Assembly: GCA_963707975.1 (NCBI GenBank) | Contig: OY970177.1 | Location: 682,001 to 746,000 of the forward strand | Direction of reading: 5' to 3' | Origin: CAVVXX01 sp963707975 | Lineage (GTDB): Bacteria > Pseudomonadota > Alphaproteobacteria > Micropepsales > Micropepsaceae | DNA: 64,000 nucleotides | Shown here: positions 9,238 through 17,849 of the stretch, piece after piece | Layout: every line of letters starts with the position of its first letter | Position numbering within the stretch: position 1 is the stretch's first letter | Program-made: the position numbers and the translations under genes | The notes under the pieces: generated by a model | Seen by the model: only the letters and a program-made list of their open reading frames with translations | Databases searched by the model: none | What the model was told of the DNA's origin: nothing

Positions 9238-10470
9238 ATGAGCATTGAAATCAAAGTGCCCGCCATGGGCGAATCCGTCACCGAAGCGACCATCGCCAAA
9301 TGGTTCAAGAAAGAGGGCGATGCGGTGGCGCGCGACGAGCCGCTGGTCGAACTCGAGACCGACAAGGTGACGGTGGAAGTGCCCTCGCCCGCCGCCGGCA
9401 CGCTGGACGAAATCCGGGTGAAACAGGGCCAGTCAGTTCAGGTGGGCACTATTCTCGGCGCGGTAAAGGAAGGCGCGGGCGCCAAGCCGGCCGCTAAAGC
9501 CGAAGCCGCTAAACCGGCAGCACTGGCGCAACCCTCGCCAAAGCCGCAAACCGCTGCGCCTGTGAAAGCAGAAGCCAAAACGCAAACGCCGCCGCCGCCG
9601 CCATCGGTCAGGCGTATCGCCGAAGAAGAAAAACTGGATGTCGCGTCGGTTCCAGGCACGGGCAAGCACGGGCAGGTAACGAAAGCCGATGCTATTGCCG
9701 CGCTTGAAGCGCGCGCGAAAATTCCAAAGCCCGTGGCCGCCCCCAAACCTTCCGCCCCGCGCGCACAAGGTGCACGCGAGGAACGCGTGCCCATGAGCCG
9801 CCTGCGCAAGACGATTGCGCTTCGCCTCAAGGAATCGCAGAACATTGCCGCCCAGCTCACCACCTTCAATGAGGTGGATATGAGCCACATCATGGCCATC
9901 CGCGCCGATTACAAGGAAAGCTTCGAAAAGAAGCACGGCGTGAAGCTGGGCTTCATGGGTTTCTTCGTGCGCGCCTGCGTGGCAGCGCTGAAGGAAATCC
10001 CCGCGGTCAATGCCGAAATCGACGGCGACAACATCATCTACAAGAATTATTACGACATCGGCATCGCGGTATCGATCGACAAAGGACTGGTAGTGCCGGT
10101 GTTGCGCGACGCCGATCAGCTCAGCCTCGCCGATATCGAAAAACATATCGCCGATTTCGCTGCGCGCGCGCGCGAAGGGCATTTGAAGCTGGAGGAATTG
10201 CAAGGCGGCAGCTTCACCATTACCAATGGCGGCGTGTTCGGCTCGCTGATGTCCACGCCCATTCTCAACACGCCGCAATCGGGCATTCTGGGCATGCACA
10301 AAATCCAGGAGCGCCCGGTGGCGATTGAGGGCCAGGTGGTGATCCGCCCGATGATGTATCTGGCGCTCTCTTATGATCATCGTCTGGTAGACGGCCACGA
10401 AGCCGTTACTTTCCTCGTGCGTGTGAAGCAGGATCTGGAAGACCCGCAGCGCCTGCTGCTGGACGTCTGA
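9238..10470 (+). CDS. sucB: 2-oxoglutarate dehydrogenase E2, dihydrolipoyl succinyltransferase
   Basis: SucB (410 residues) is the lipoylated E2 core that passes the succinyl group to CoA. The lipoyl domain occupies residues 2-76, with the lipoyl lysine in ELETDKVTVEVPSP. An Ala/Pro/Lys-rich linker follows. The E1/E3-binding domain, beginning with SVRRIAEEEKLDV, is near residue 122, and the catalytic acyltransferase domain runs from about 185. The active-site block SYDHRLVDGHEAVTFL is near the C-terminus. It starts 9 bp after sucA and ends 1 bp before lpdA. Confidence 0.97.
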   Translation: MSIEIKVPAMGESVTEATIAKWFKKEGDAVARDEPLVELETDKVTVEVPSPAAGTLDEIRVKQGQSVQVGTILGAVKEGAGAKPAAKAEAAKPAALAQPSPKPQTAAPVKAEAKTQTPPPPPSVRRIAEEEKLDVASVPGTGKHGQVTKADAIAALEARAKIPKPVAAPKPSAPRAQGAREERVPMSRLRKTIALRLKESQNIAAQLTTFNEVDMSHIMAIRADYKESFEKKHGVKLGFMGFFVRACVAALKEIPAVNAEIDGDNIIYKNYYDIGIAVSIDKGLVVPVLRDADQLSLADIEKHIADFAARAREGHLKLEELQGGSFTITNGGVFGSLMSTPILNTPQSGILGMHKIQERPVAIEGQVVIRPMMYLALSYDHRLVDGHEAVTFLVRVKQDLEDPQRLLLDV

Positions 10471-10471
10471 C

Positions 10472-11875
10472 ATGGCCGACAATTTCGATGTCGTGATCAT
10501 CGGCGGCGGGCCCGGCGGCTACAATTGCGCCATCCGCACCGGCCAATTGGGCATGAAAGTGGCGTGCGTCGACAGCCGGGGCGTTTTCGGCGGCACCTGC
10601 CTGAACGTCGGGTGCATCCCATCGAAGGCGTTGCTCAACGCGACCGAGCTTTACGAGGAAGCGAAAGACCGCTTCCCCAAAATGGGGATCATGGCGCGCG
10701 ATCTGGCCGTCGATCTCAAATCGATGATGGCGCACAAGGACAAGGTGGTCGGCGAACTGACCAAAGGCGTGGAATTCCTGTTCAGGAAAAACAAGGTCGA
10801 GCCAATCGTCGGCGAAGCGCGCATAGCCTCACCCGGCAAGGTAGAAGTGAAAACCAAAGACGGCGCACGCGAACTCGTCACCAAGCACATCGTCATCGCC
10901 ACGGGTTCCGATGTGGCGCCGCTGCCAGGCGTCGCCATCGACGAAAAACGGATTGTCTCTTCCACTGGCGCGCTCGCGCTTGGCGCGGTGCCGAAGCGGC
11001 TGCTGGTGGTGGGTGCTGGCGTGATCGGGCTTGAGCTAGGCTCGGTCTGGCGCAGGCTGGGTTCGGAAGTTCAGGTGGTGGAATTTCTCGACCGCATCGT
11101 GCCAGGCGTCGACATGGATGTGGCCAAGCAATTCCAACGCCTGATGGAACGACAGGGGATGAAATTCCGGCTCGCCACCAAAGTGGTGAGCGTGGAAAAG
11201 AAAGGGGCGTCGCTGCAGGTGGCGATCGAGCCAGCCAAGGGCGGTGCGCGCGATACGGTGGATGCGGACGTTATCCTCGTCGCCATCGGCAGGCGCGCTT
11301 ACACGGGCAGCCTTGGCCTAGAGAAGACCGGCGTGAAGCTGGACCGAAAGGGCCGCGTCATTACCAACGAACACTTCAAAACCAACGTCGATGGCATCTG
11401 GGCCATCGGCGACGTGCGCGAAGGGGCGATGCTCGCCCACAAGGCGGAAGACGAGGCGGTGGCCGCGGCCGAACGCATCGCAGGCCGCGCGGGGCATGTG
11501 AATTACGACGCCATTCCATCCGTCATCTATACCTATCCGGAAGTAGCGACTGTCGGCAAAACCGAAGAGGAATTGAAGGCCGCAAACGTCGCCTACAAGG
11601 CCGGTAAATTCCCCTTCACGGCCAACGCGCGGGCCAAAACCAACCTCACCACTGAAGGCTTCATGAAGATCATCGCCGACGCGCACACCGACCGCGTGCT
11701 GGGCGTGCACATGCTTGGGCCCGATGTGGGCAACATGATTGCGGAAGCCTCCTTGGCAATCGAATTCTCGGCTTCCGCCGAAGACATTGCGCGAACCTCC
11801 CACGCGCACCCCACGCTTTCGGAAGCCGTGCGCCAGGCCGCCATGGCTGTTGGCGGCTGGACCATGCAGATGTAA
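10472..11875 (+). CDS. lpdA: Dihydrolipoyl dehydrogenase (E3)
   Basis: This 467-residue FAD flavoenzyme reoxidises the dihydrolipoyl group of the E2 component with NAD+. The N-terminal FAD motif IIGGGPGGYNCA is at residues 9-20 and the redox-active disulfide lies in GGTCLNVGCIPSKALLN near residues 42-58. The NAD-binding motif VVGAGVIGLELG is near 180, a second FAD motif GIWAIGDV near 310, and the catalytic His-Glu in HAHPTLSEAV near 445. Located directly after sucB, it is the E3 of the 2-oxoglutarate complex, possibly shared with other complexes. Confidence 0.97.
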   Translation: MADNFDVVIIGGGPGGYNCAIRTGQLGMKVACVDSRGVFGGTCLNVGCIPSKALLNATELYEEAKDRFPKMGIMARDLAVDLKSMMAHKDKVVGELTKGVEFLFRKNKVEPIVGEARIASPGKVEVKTKDGARELVTKHIVIATGSDVAPLPGVAIDEKRIVSSTGALALGAVPKRLLVVGAGVIGLELGSVWRRLGSEVQVVEFLDRIVPGVDMDVAKQFQRLMERQGMKFRLATKVVSVEKKGASLQVAIEPAKGGARDTVDADVILVAIGRRAYTGSLGLEKTGVKLDRKGRVITNEHFKTNVDGIWAIGDVREGAMLAHKAEDEAVAAAERIAGRAGHVNYDAIPSVIYTYPEVATVGKTEEELKAANVAYKAGKFPFTANARAKTNLTTEGFMKIIADAHTDRVLGVHMLGPDVGNMIAEASLAIEFSASAEDIARTSHAHPTLSEAVRQAAMAVGGWTMQM

Positions 11876-11931
11876 TGTTTCCCCGCCTTGCGATCTGCTA
11901 GTCTTTTAAAAATAATCTCTGGGGGGTTCAT

Positions 11932-12693
11932 ATGCGTCATTATCATTTCATTCTTGCCGCGGCGCTTTTCGCCTTCGCCACCAGCGCGGGTGCCGCGCCC
12001 ATTCCAAAATACATCAGTGCGGCTGTTGCCGATAAGTCGCGGCCCGACAAGGACACGGCGCGCGACGCCGACCGCAAGCCCGCCGAGACGCTAGCGTTTG
12101 CGGGCGTGAAGCCGGGCATGATCGTGGGCGAACTGATGCCGGGCGGCGGCTATTATACGCGGCTATTGGCCAAGGTGGTGGGGCCCAAAGGCCATGTCTA
12201 TTCCATCACCGGCGAGGAAATTCTCGCGCGCATTCCCAAAGCGGCCGATGCTTCCAAGGCTATCGCCGCCGATCCCGCCTATGGCAATGTCAGCGCCATA
12301 ACCGAGCCCGTGGGTGAGCTGAAAGCGCCCGAACGGCTCGACATGATGTGGACCACGCAGAATTATCACGATCTGCACATCGAAAAACTGTTCGGCAAGG
12401 TCGACATGATCGCCTTCGACAAATCCGTCTATGCGTCACTGAAACCGGGCGGCATTTTCTTCGTGCTCGATCACGCGGCGGCGCCAGGCGCAACGATGGC
12501 CGATATTGCCAAGCTTCACCGCATCGACCCCGCGATGGTGAAAAAAGAAGTGGAGGCCGCGGGCTTCAAATTCGACGGCGAAAGCAGGATTTTGCGTAAC
12601 CCTGACGATCCACACACGGCCACTGTGTTCGACGCCGCCATCCGCAGCCACACCGATCAATTCATGCTGCGGTTCCGGAAGCCGAAGAAATAG
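11932..12693 (+). CDS. Exported SAM-methyltransferase-like protein
   Basis: This 253-residue protein starts with a classical signal peptide (MRHYHFILAAALFAFATSAGA, cleavage near residue 22), so it is predicted to be periplasmic. The rest has a class I methyltransferase fold: PGMIVGELMPGGGYYTRLLA near residue 60 resembles the SAM-binding loop, and LKPGGIFFVLDH near 165 resembles motif IV-VI. Such exported predicted methyltransferases are common in proteobacteria and have no settled function. A GGGGGG run 7 bp before the ATG serves as ribosome-binding site. Confidence 0.8.
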   Translation: MRHYHFILAAALFAFATSAGAAPIPKYISAAVADKSRPDKDTARDADRKPAETLAFAGVKPGMIVGELMPGGGYYTRLLAKVVGPKGHVYSITGEEILARIPKAADASKAIAADPAYGNVSAITEPVGELKAPERLDMMWTTQNYHDLHIEKLFGKVDMIAFDKSVYASLKPGGIFFVLDHAAAPGATMADIAKLHRIDPAMVKKEVEAAGFKFDGESRILRNPDDPHTATVFDAAIRSHTDQFMLRFRKPKK

Positions 12694-12762
12694 CTGGCTT
12701 TCCAAGCCGAAGCTCGCGAACTCACGTGCGGTCCGCCTTCGCGCTTGCGCGCTTCGGCGCGA

Positions 12763-12834
12763 CAGCCTCCGCTTGCTTCGCCAGAAATCCATCATGGCTT
12801 GCCGAGCCGTAGCTTGCGAAGCAAGCGAAGGCTG
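12763..12834. repeat. Long inverted repeat next to the tRNA-Leu 3' end
   Basis: The arm at 12763-12780 pairs with 12817-12834 (18 bp, one mismatch) around a 36-bp spacer. The right arm runs into the CCA end of the tRNA-Leu gene. On the tRNA transcript this would form a stable hairpin just after the 3' end, so it may act in termination or 3' processing. No second copy is obvious in the window. Confidence 0.55.
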
Positions 12835-12920
12835 GTGGCCCCGCCCGGACTTGAACCGGGACATTCCTCTCGGAACTACGGATTTTAAGTCCGTTGCGTC
12901 TACCATTCCGCCACGGGGCC
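12833..12920 (-). tRNA. tRNA-Leu (UAA)
   Basis: The minus strand gives an 88-base class II tRNA with encoded CCA. The acceptor stem GGCCCCG pairs with CGGGGCC, the anticodon loop is CTTAAAA (anticodon UAA), the variable arm is long (about 12842-12880 holds the variable arm and T arm) and the T loop reads GGTTCAAGTCC. The 5' half (12882-12920) is also the att core of the adjacent integrative elements and recurs at 32968 and 36968. The gene remains complete because its 3' half is retained on the left. Confidence 0.96.
12882..12920. other. attL: left att core, inside tRNA-Leu
   Basis: This 39-bp segment, from the anticodon loop to the 5' end of tRNA-Leu, is repeated without mismatch at 32968-33006 and 36968-37006. 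These direct repeats bound two tandem integrative elements. The integration site therefore lies in the 5' half of the tRNA, not the more common 3' end. Confidence 0.92.
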
Positions 12921-12927
12921 AAGAATA

Positions 12928-12956
12928 GCTAAATCGTATGGCGGGACAGGCGTCAA
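12928..12956 (-). promoter_or_regulatory. Element-borne promoter of tRNA-Leu
   Basis: On the minus strand TTGACG (12951-12956) is followed after 17 bp by TTTAGC (12928-12933), whose end is 7 bp from the tRNA 5' end. This DNA belongs to element 1, so the element supplies the promoter of the tRNA it has inserted into. The same geometry is found after the other two att cores, at 33014-33042 and 37014-37042. Confidence 0.6.
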
Positions 12957-12999
12957 GCCACTGGGGACGCTCCTAACGGCACTTGGAGGCCAAATTCGT

Positions 13000-13020
13000 C
13001 GGGTAGTGTTTCGGGTAGTG
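13000..13020 (+). promoter_or_regulatory. Left arm-type integrase sites of element 1
   Basis: Two direct copies of CGGGTAGTG lie at 13000-13008 and 13012-13020, 12 bp apart and about 80-100 bp from the att core. The same 9-mer is paired at the other end of the element and at both ends of element 2. This is the expected arrangement of arm sites for a lambda-type tyrosine integrase. Confidence 0.65.
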
Positions 13021-13138
13021 CCCAATCGAAGTACTCGACGTCCCTTACCCCCTCACCCCCTCGGGAGGGGGGTATTGCTACATTGATTTTGAGCCACACT
13101 TTAGGCACCCCCCTCTCGTGAGTAGTCGCAAGGTCCGC

Positions 13139-14536
13139 TTATGACCCAAAGAGGACATGCACCCAGTCACACTGATGAGGTTTTCGGAAGGGACAGGTAA
13201 TCACTAGAGTGTGCCCCGAGTGCTGGCACCAAATAAACAAGTATCGGTTGGATCGTTTCGACTTCGAGATGTAAAGCTTTTTCTGCACTAGCGAAATTTC
13301 TCCATGAGCGGAACCGGGCAGAAAATCATTATGAGGAATGTGGTCATTAGAAAGGCGGAAAACTAACCTCACCAGGAAAGCCAATAGAACTACAGCAGAT
13401 ACAGGTACGCCCGCGAGTCCAAGCGGACCGGCGGCGGCAGGTAAGATCCACACTGCGACAGCCAAAATATCATCCCAAATAGTGCCATCGGTTCGCTCAC
13501 GTAAATGGGCCACAATCCAGACAAGCATCACCATGTCATGGGTAAACATGTATGGCGTGGCGACGAGTGAAGCGGTGATAAAGACGGCACGTGAGAGATC
13601 ACGATCGCGTCGTTTCCAAAACGTCCAAACGACTACGCTCAAGGCGCCCACTGATACTGGCGCTTGCACAAACCATGCGAAATCTGGTGTGAGGCCAAGA
13701 AGCCGCGCATTCATGAATATGGTCGGCATATACGCGATAAATCCTCTGCCTTCGCGCAACACGGTATTCTGTATTGGCAGTGCAATTCGGAAATATGACT
13801 CCCAGACTTCGATGCCAAAAATCACACTGGTGGTTGCAGCTAATATGAGCACTGTAGCCCCAGCGGCAGCAATACAACGCCATTGCCTCGTGACGCACAG
13901 CATCACCGGTACGAGAAGGCAAAGCTGTGGCTTCAGAGTGAGCAGACCGAAAAAGATTCCCGCTAGCACCGGGTTTTTGTCCAATTTTGATAGCCCGCCA
14001 ATCATAAGCGCTGCTGTAAAGAAACCGTTCTGTCCACTAAGCAGATTGGAAGTGACGGCAGGTGCTGCCGCTAGAAAAAGTATGCGGTCAAAACGCCCCT
14101 CATTATTCGTCACAACGAAATAATAAATTGCGAAGCCAATTATGCTCCACAAAGTGTAAGCGGGAAAATAAGGAAGCAACCCAAGGACCCAAGTGAACAA
14201 CAAAATATCAGGTGGGTATGACCAATTATTGAACCACTGACTTATCGTCGGGAATGAAGGACCAAAAGTTGCGTGGAGGGCCGTATTGTAAACGCTGGCG
14301 TCAAACCATGTTGCGGGGTTCCCAGTGAGCGCCGCGCGGCCAGACGCCCAAGTGTTGACGAAATCGAGTCCGAGTAGTAGCCCACGCGCGTCATAGGGTG
14401 GATGTGCACTAAATACATATGCTCCACCTGCAATGATCAAATAAGCCAAGGCCCATATAGTAATCGCAAGATAGGCGACGTCTCTCAAGTTCCGCGTGCG
14501 CGCGCTCTGAAATAATTTGCTTGATGCAAATGGCAT
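13139..14536 (-). CDS. GT87-like polyprenyl-phosphate-dependent mannosyltransferase
   Basis: This is a polytopic membrane protein with about ten hydrophobic helices. It resembles the GT87 (DUF2029) family, GT-C glycosyltransferases that use a lipid-linked sugar donor. The relevant features are the early loop LDFVNTWASGRAALTGNPAT, with the acidic residue expected in GT-C enzymes, NWSYPPDILLFTW near residue 140, and the later LLTLKPQLCLLVP run typical of GT87. The start is placed at 14536 (MPFASSKLF), because the upstream extension to 14713 is hydrophilic and crosses a TTGGG repeat. The 45-residue polar tail after the last helix is unusual. Acceptor and product are unknown. Confidence 0.7.
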   Translation of the reverse strand: MPFASSKLFQSARTRNLRDVAYLAITIWALAYLIIAGGAYVFSAHPPYDARGLLLGLDFVNTWASGRAALTGNPATWFDASVYNTALHATFGPSFPTISQWFNNWSYPPDILLFTWVLGLLPYFPAYTLWSIIGFAIYYFVVTNNEGRFDRILFLAAAPAVTSNLLSGQNGFFTAALMIGGLSKLDKNPVLAGIFFGLLTLKPQLCLLVPVMLCVTRQWRCIAAAGATVLILAATTSVIFGIEVWESYFRIALPIQNTVLREGRGFIAYMPTIFMNARLLGLTPDFAWFVQAPVSVGALSVVVWTFWKRRDRDLSRAVFITASLVATPYMFTHDMVMLVWIVAHLRERTDGTIWDDILAVAVWILPAAAGPLGLAGVPVSAVVLLAFLVRLVFRLSNDHIPHNDFLPGSAHGEISLVQKKLYISKSKRSNRYLFIWCQHSGHTLVITCPFRKPHQCDWVHVLFGS

Positions 14537-14957
14537 GCGATGTGACGCCTCTGGTAACAGTGCAAAAAACGACTGACATCCATGACCTAATAAGTCTTCA
14601 TCACTGGGGTCGGAAAAGCATTGGGTTGGGTTGGGTTGGGTTGGCCTGAACTGATCGAATGCGCGCACCTGTCCCTTCCGAGAATCTTCATCGATGAAAT
14701 GATTAAACACCATACGCAGGTCTGGTATGAAGGGTCTAAGTGCTTATGCTCGGGTGAGAAGAATGTCTTGAGAATGTCCTCTTCTAGCGATAAGCAGACA
14801 TTCGGTGCCCCTATCACCAATCTCCCATAGGCGGGCGATGGTACTAGTCTCTTGGTTGACGGGATGCCGTGACCGTGATGGCAGATGGAGTGTCCGTCCG
14901 CTATGATCAACGCGAAAACGCCGACATCTTCTGAGCGGCGAATAGGGGGCGCTGAAA
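14537..14957. other. Intergenic region with TTGGG repeats
   Basis: I see no convincing gene here. The stretch holds a near-perfect run of the pentamer TTGGG, five copies at about 14623-14646. It also holds a copy of a dispersed repeat at 14811-14836 (CTATCACCAATCTCCC core) that recurs on both sides of the 33799-34521 gene. Confidence 0.5.
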
Positions 14958-15698
14958 ATGCAGCGGCGAGCCGCGCACATATTTTTGTGGCTTTCGCTAA
15001 TCTTACTGGCGGTTTCAATTTGTGTCTTCTTAGTAACGCTCTCACCGTCTTATCAATCTTGCATCGCCAACTACAAACAATCCAATGGCGATAATCGGGA
15101 GCAGGGTTTTGTAGAAAACACCGCGCAGTTGATTGTGTGTGAGGCGAGTAGTCTCAATATAAACACTGGCGCAATTACGGCTCTTGCAACAATCGCCGTG
15201 GCTGCATTCACGCTGACGCTGTGGCTTGTAACGAATAACCAGGTTCGTCTTGCGCGTGAGGAGTTTACTGCTACCCACCGCCCACGGCTTCGTATTCGCG
15301 GCATTCAAAAAGACAGGGGCGGCGCTTTCATCGAAATTACTAACGTGGGTGAGAGCCCGGCCATAATTACCGGTGTCCGCGGCGTATTCGGACGAAAAGA
15401 TGGAATCCGCTGGGCTACAGAAAGACCTAACCTGCTGGCTAATGTTAAGCCTCTGGAAAAATCGCAGCAAATCTTGGCAGCCGGTGAAAGCAGAGGCTTT
15501 TGCGTTTCTGCTACTGAACCAGGAAGCTCCACGGACGGCTACCTTGTTCTCGCTGGCGTCATTCAATACGCCGACGCAAATAAAATTAAGCGCGCTACTG
15601 GTTTCTGTTGGGCATACGCGCCCATTACTGACGCGTTCATTCACCCCAAAGCAGCCAATAAGGAAGTGTATGACTATGAATACAATTATGAAGATTGA
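14958..15698 (+). CDS. Two-helix membrane protein of unknown function
   Basis: The 246-residue protein has a hydrophobic N-terminal helix (residues 7-28), a short loop containing two cysteines, a second helix (about 74-95), and then a soluble C-terminal domain of about 150 residues rich in beta-type sequence (IEITNVGESPAIITGV, YLVLAGVIQYAD). Proteins of this layout are common as orphans in alphaproteobacteria. I recognise no named family. It is in the same direction as no close neighbour and appears monocistronic. Confidence 0.65.
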   Translation: MQRRAAHIFLWLSLILLAVSICVFLVTLSPSYQSCIANYKQSNGDNREQGFVENTAQLIVCEASSLNINTGAITALATIAVAAFTLTLWLVTNNQVRLAREEFTATHRPRLRIRGIQKDRGGAFIEITNVGESPAIITGVRGVFGRKDGIRWATERPNLLANVKPLEKSQQILAAGESRGFCVSATEPGSSTDGYLVLAGVIQYADANKIKRATGFCWAYAPITDAFIHPKAANKEVYDYEYNYED

Positions 15699-15751
15699 AC
15701 GAAGCGCGCCCGTCTAGGCGTCCCTAGCCGAAAAAGAAGTGAGCGGAGTTG

Positions 15752-16651
15752 TCATGGAGCCAGGGGCGGTTTTAAAAGCTTCACGTCAAAGAACTCCTCG
15801 CAAGAAAGCGTCTTGTTTGATTTGTACTTGAGGTCTGAGGCGATTGCCGCAACGACAATATAGATTGGCGTTCCCAAATAGGAATAGAGCCTAATGCGCA
15901 CAGTAAAATAGATTTTTCCATTTTTCTCGACGGTGTTGATGATAACCCAATGCGGGACTCCGGCATCTGGGGGAAGATCGTCAACGTAACCACCAATAAA
16001 TTCACTGAGGCCATCCAGCTCGCCCCGGACAATCGCTCGTGCAGGCCATTCGACTTCGTCGCTGAGCCCGCACTCCACCACCACCATCCCGTGCGCAATT
16101 TTTGCGAGAAGTCGGCAGAAAGGCACTCCTCTAAATCGCCCTATCTCAATCTTTGAGCCATCGCGCTTTTTTAACTCCTCCGGCAAGTTTGAGAACGTCG
16201 GATCGGCTATATAAATCCAGTAATTTGGTGTAAAGCTGGCCGGGTTTCCCGACAGTGCCCCGGGCGCAGTACATCGAGGCAATATGAGCACGGCTGGGCG
16301 TTCTTCCCAGCGAACCTAAATCCTATCCTGATTTCCACTTTTATCGAAAATGCGAATTGGAACCGTGCTCGGCCACTTGCGCCTCTCTCGCATAGGACCA
16401 CCGATTGACAACCTGTAGGAACCGAACATCTCGCCCGCACAAGTGTGTTCAAAAGCCTTCGTTTTGGCGCGACAGATTTCGCAGCTTCCCTTTTCAATGA
16501 TAACGTTTCCACCAATAGAGACAGGCGCAATGTGTTCATCCGACAATGGTTCGGCGGTTGAACGGCAGTAGATGCACGCCGGATGCGCGGTCCTGTAGCG
16601 GAGAGCGCCGTCAATTTCGATTTTCGGCGGTAGACTTTTCTTGTCGGGCAT
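15752..16651 (-). pseudogene. HNH-type protein, reading frame split by an amber codon
   Basis: Two minus-strand frames, 16316-16651 (111 codons) and 15752-16291, are in the same phase. They are separated only by a TAG at 16316-16318, after which the frame reads on as VRWEERPAVLILPR. The first part has an HNH-like zinc site: CIYC, then DEHIAPVSIGG, then SCEICRAKT. This matches small proteins with an HNH core followed by a roughly 180-residue domain. Read through, the product would be 299 residues. A nonsense substitution, a sequence error or stop readthrough could each explain the split. The nuclease role is inferred from the motif only. Confidence 0.65.
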
Positions 16652-16664
16652 GTGCCAACCCTAA

Positions 16665-17711
16665 ATGAATAAAGGCGAACTGGAGGAACCGATTCCCACG
16701 TCCAATAGAATAGCCTGTCCTAACCACGCCTGGATCAGGTCGCGCGTATGCGGTATTCTCTTCATGCCATTAGCAAAAAAATATTTGTCAGACCGGATTA
16801 TGAAACCACATCTAATTGAGTGTTCGACAGACCTGAAGTGCCGAGTTCGGCACGAATTTGTGCTGCGTTCATATGCTATAGGCTTGTTGACATTTGTCGC
16901 CACGTCAACGCCCGCTTCGGCAGATGATCTCGTAGCAATCAAGCCGGGTCTTATGTGCGTCTCTTCCGACGCGTTGGCAAAGCTGACGCTTCCGGATGGC
17001 AGCAGTAGAGCAGCCCGACCAAACTCGTCTCCGACAGACTTGGCACTTAAAAAAGACGGCGGGTGTATCGATATCACAATTGGCATGCGTGTTTCGGTCA
17101 AGTCCGCTAGACAGAATACGTCGAGTGTGACTTACGTCATGGCCGGAAAATCTGCGCAGACATACATTGTTCCAAACATCGACTTTCAACCAGTACAGCA
17201 CGCGGCGCCTGGCGGATTTTCAATTAATCAAGTCATCACTGGTCCGGGCGGAAATACAAATTATTATATAAAGACATTGCCGGGGCGGAATTCGGCAGAC
17301 GATCCGAATATGGAAATTGAGGCAACATATAATCTAAATACCTCTTCTACTGTGTTGCTATTCAACCGTTCCTCAAATGATCCAAAGCAGAATTTGAGCG
17401 GATTTAAACATTTGATCCTCTCGCCCGACAATAAAACGTTGTACTTTCAGACTGAAGCTTGGGCTACTTCGAACGCAATTCATTCATTGAAAATTTCTAC
17501 CAAAGAAGTTTCGTTCGTGGCCCCAGGTGAAATTGCGTGTGTCGTTCTCGCTGGCCAGTTCCAGGGTGATCTTGTCGTTGAGCAACACCGCTATTTTGTT
17601 CAAGGCGGGAGTTATGACAATCTTTGGCTCTATGATCCATCAGGTAAGGAGCTAGGTCTAGTTGCTGAGGACACCGACGCTTCGAAAGTGTGCCCGACAC
17701 TGGGCAACTAA
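16665..17711 (+). CDS. Exported protein of unknown function
   Basis: The open frame is 348 codons, but the likely start is the GTG near 16859 or the ATG at 16800, because a clear signal peptide (VLRSYAIGLLTFVATSTPASA) begins at about residue 66 of the frame. The mature part has a repeated beta-strand character, with segments like FKHLILSPDNKTLYFQTEAW that recall a beta-propeller blade. Several cysteines (CVSSD, GGCID, IACVV, VCPT) could form disulfides. I cannot name the family. Confidence 0.6.
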   Translation: MNKGELEEPIPTSNRIACPNHAWIRSRVCGILFMPLAKKYLSDRIMKPHLIECSTDLKCRVRHEFVLRSYAIGLLTFVATSTPASADDLVAIKPGLMCVSSDALAKLTLPDGSSRAARPNSSPTDLALKKDGGCIDITIGMRVSVKSARQNTSSVTYVMAGKSAQTYIVPNIDFQPVQHAAPGGFSINQVITGPGGNTNYYIKTLPGRNSADDPNMEIEATYNLNTSSTVLLFNRSSNDPKQNLSGFKHLILSPDNKTLYFQTEAWATSNAIHSLKISTKEVSFVAPGEIACVVLAGQFQGDLVVEQHRYFVQGGSYDNLWLYDPSGKELGLVAEDTDASKVCPTLGN

Positions 17712-17849
17712 ATTCCATGGCAGAAAACACACATTCTCAAAATTCACTGGTGCCCAAAGTGTGGCAAGGCTTTAGCGTTGATGACGGAACTCCAAGTAAA
17801 TGAATAGTTCGCGGCTGCTTTTTAATCGCCGAACTAGCGTTGCCGGTGA

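Noticed and set aside
13139..14713. A 524-residue GT87 protein starting at 14713
   Set aside because: The first 59 residues are polar and come from the TTGGG repeat tract; the membrane protein starts well at 14536.
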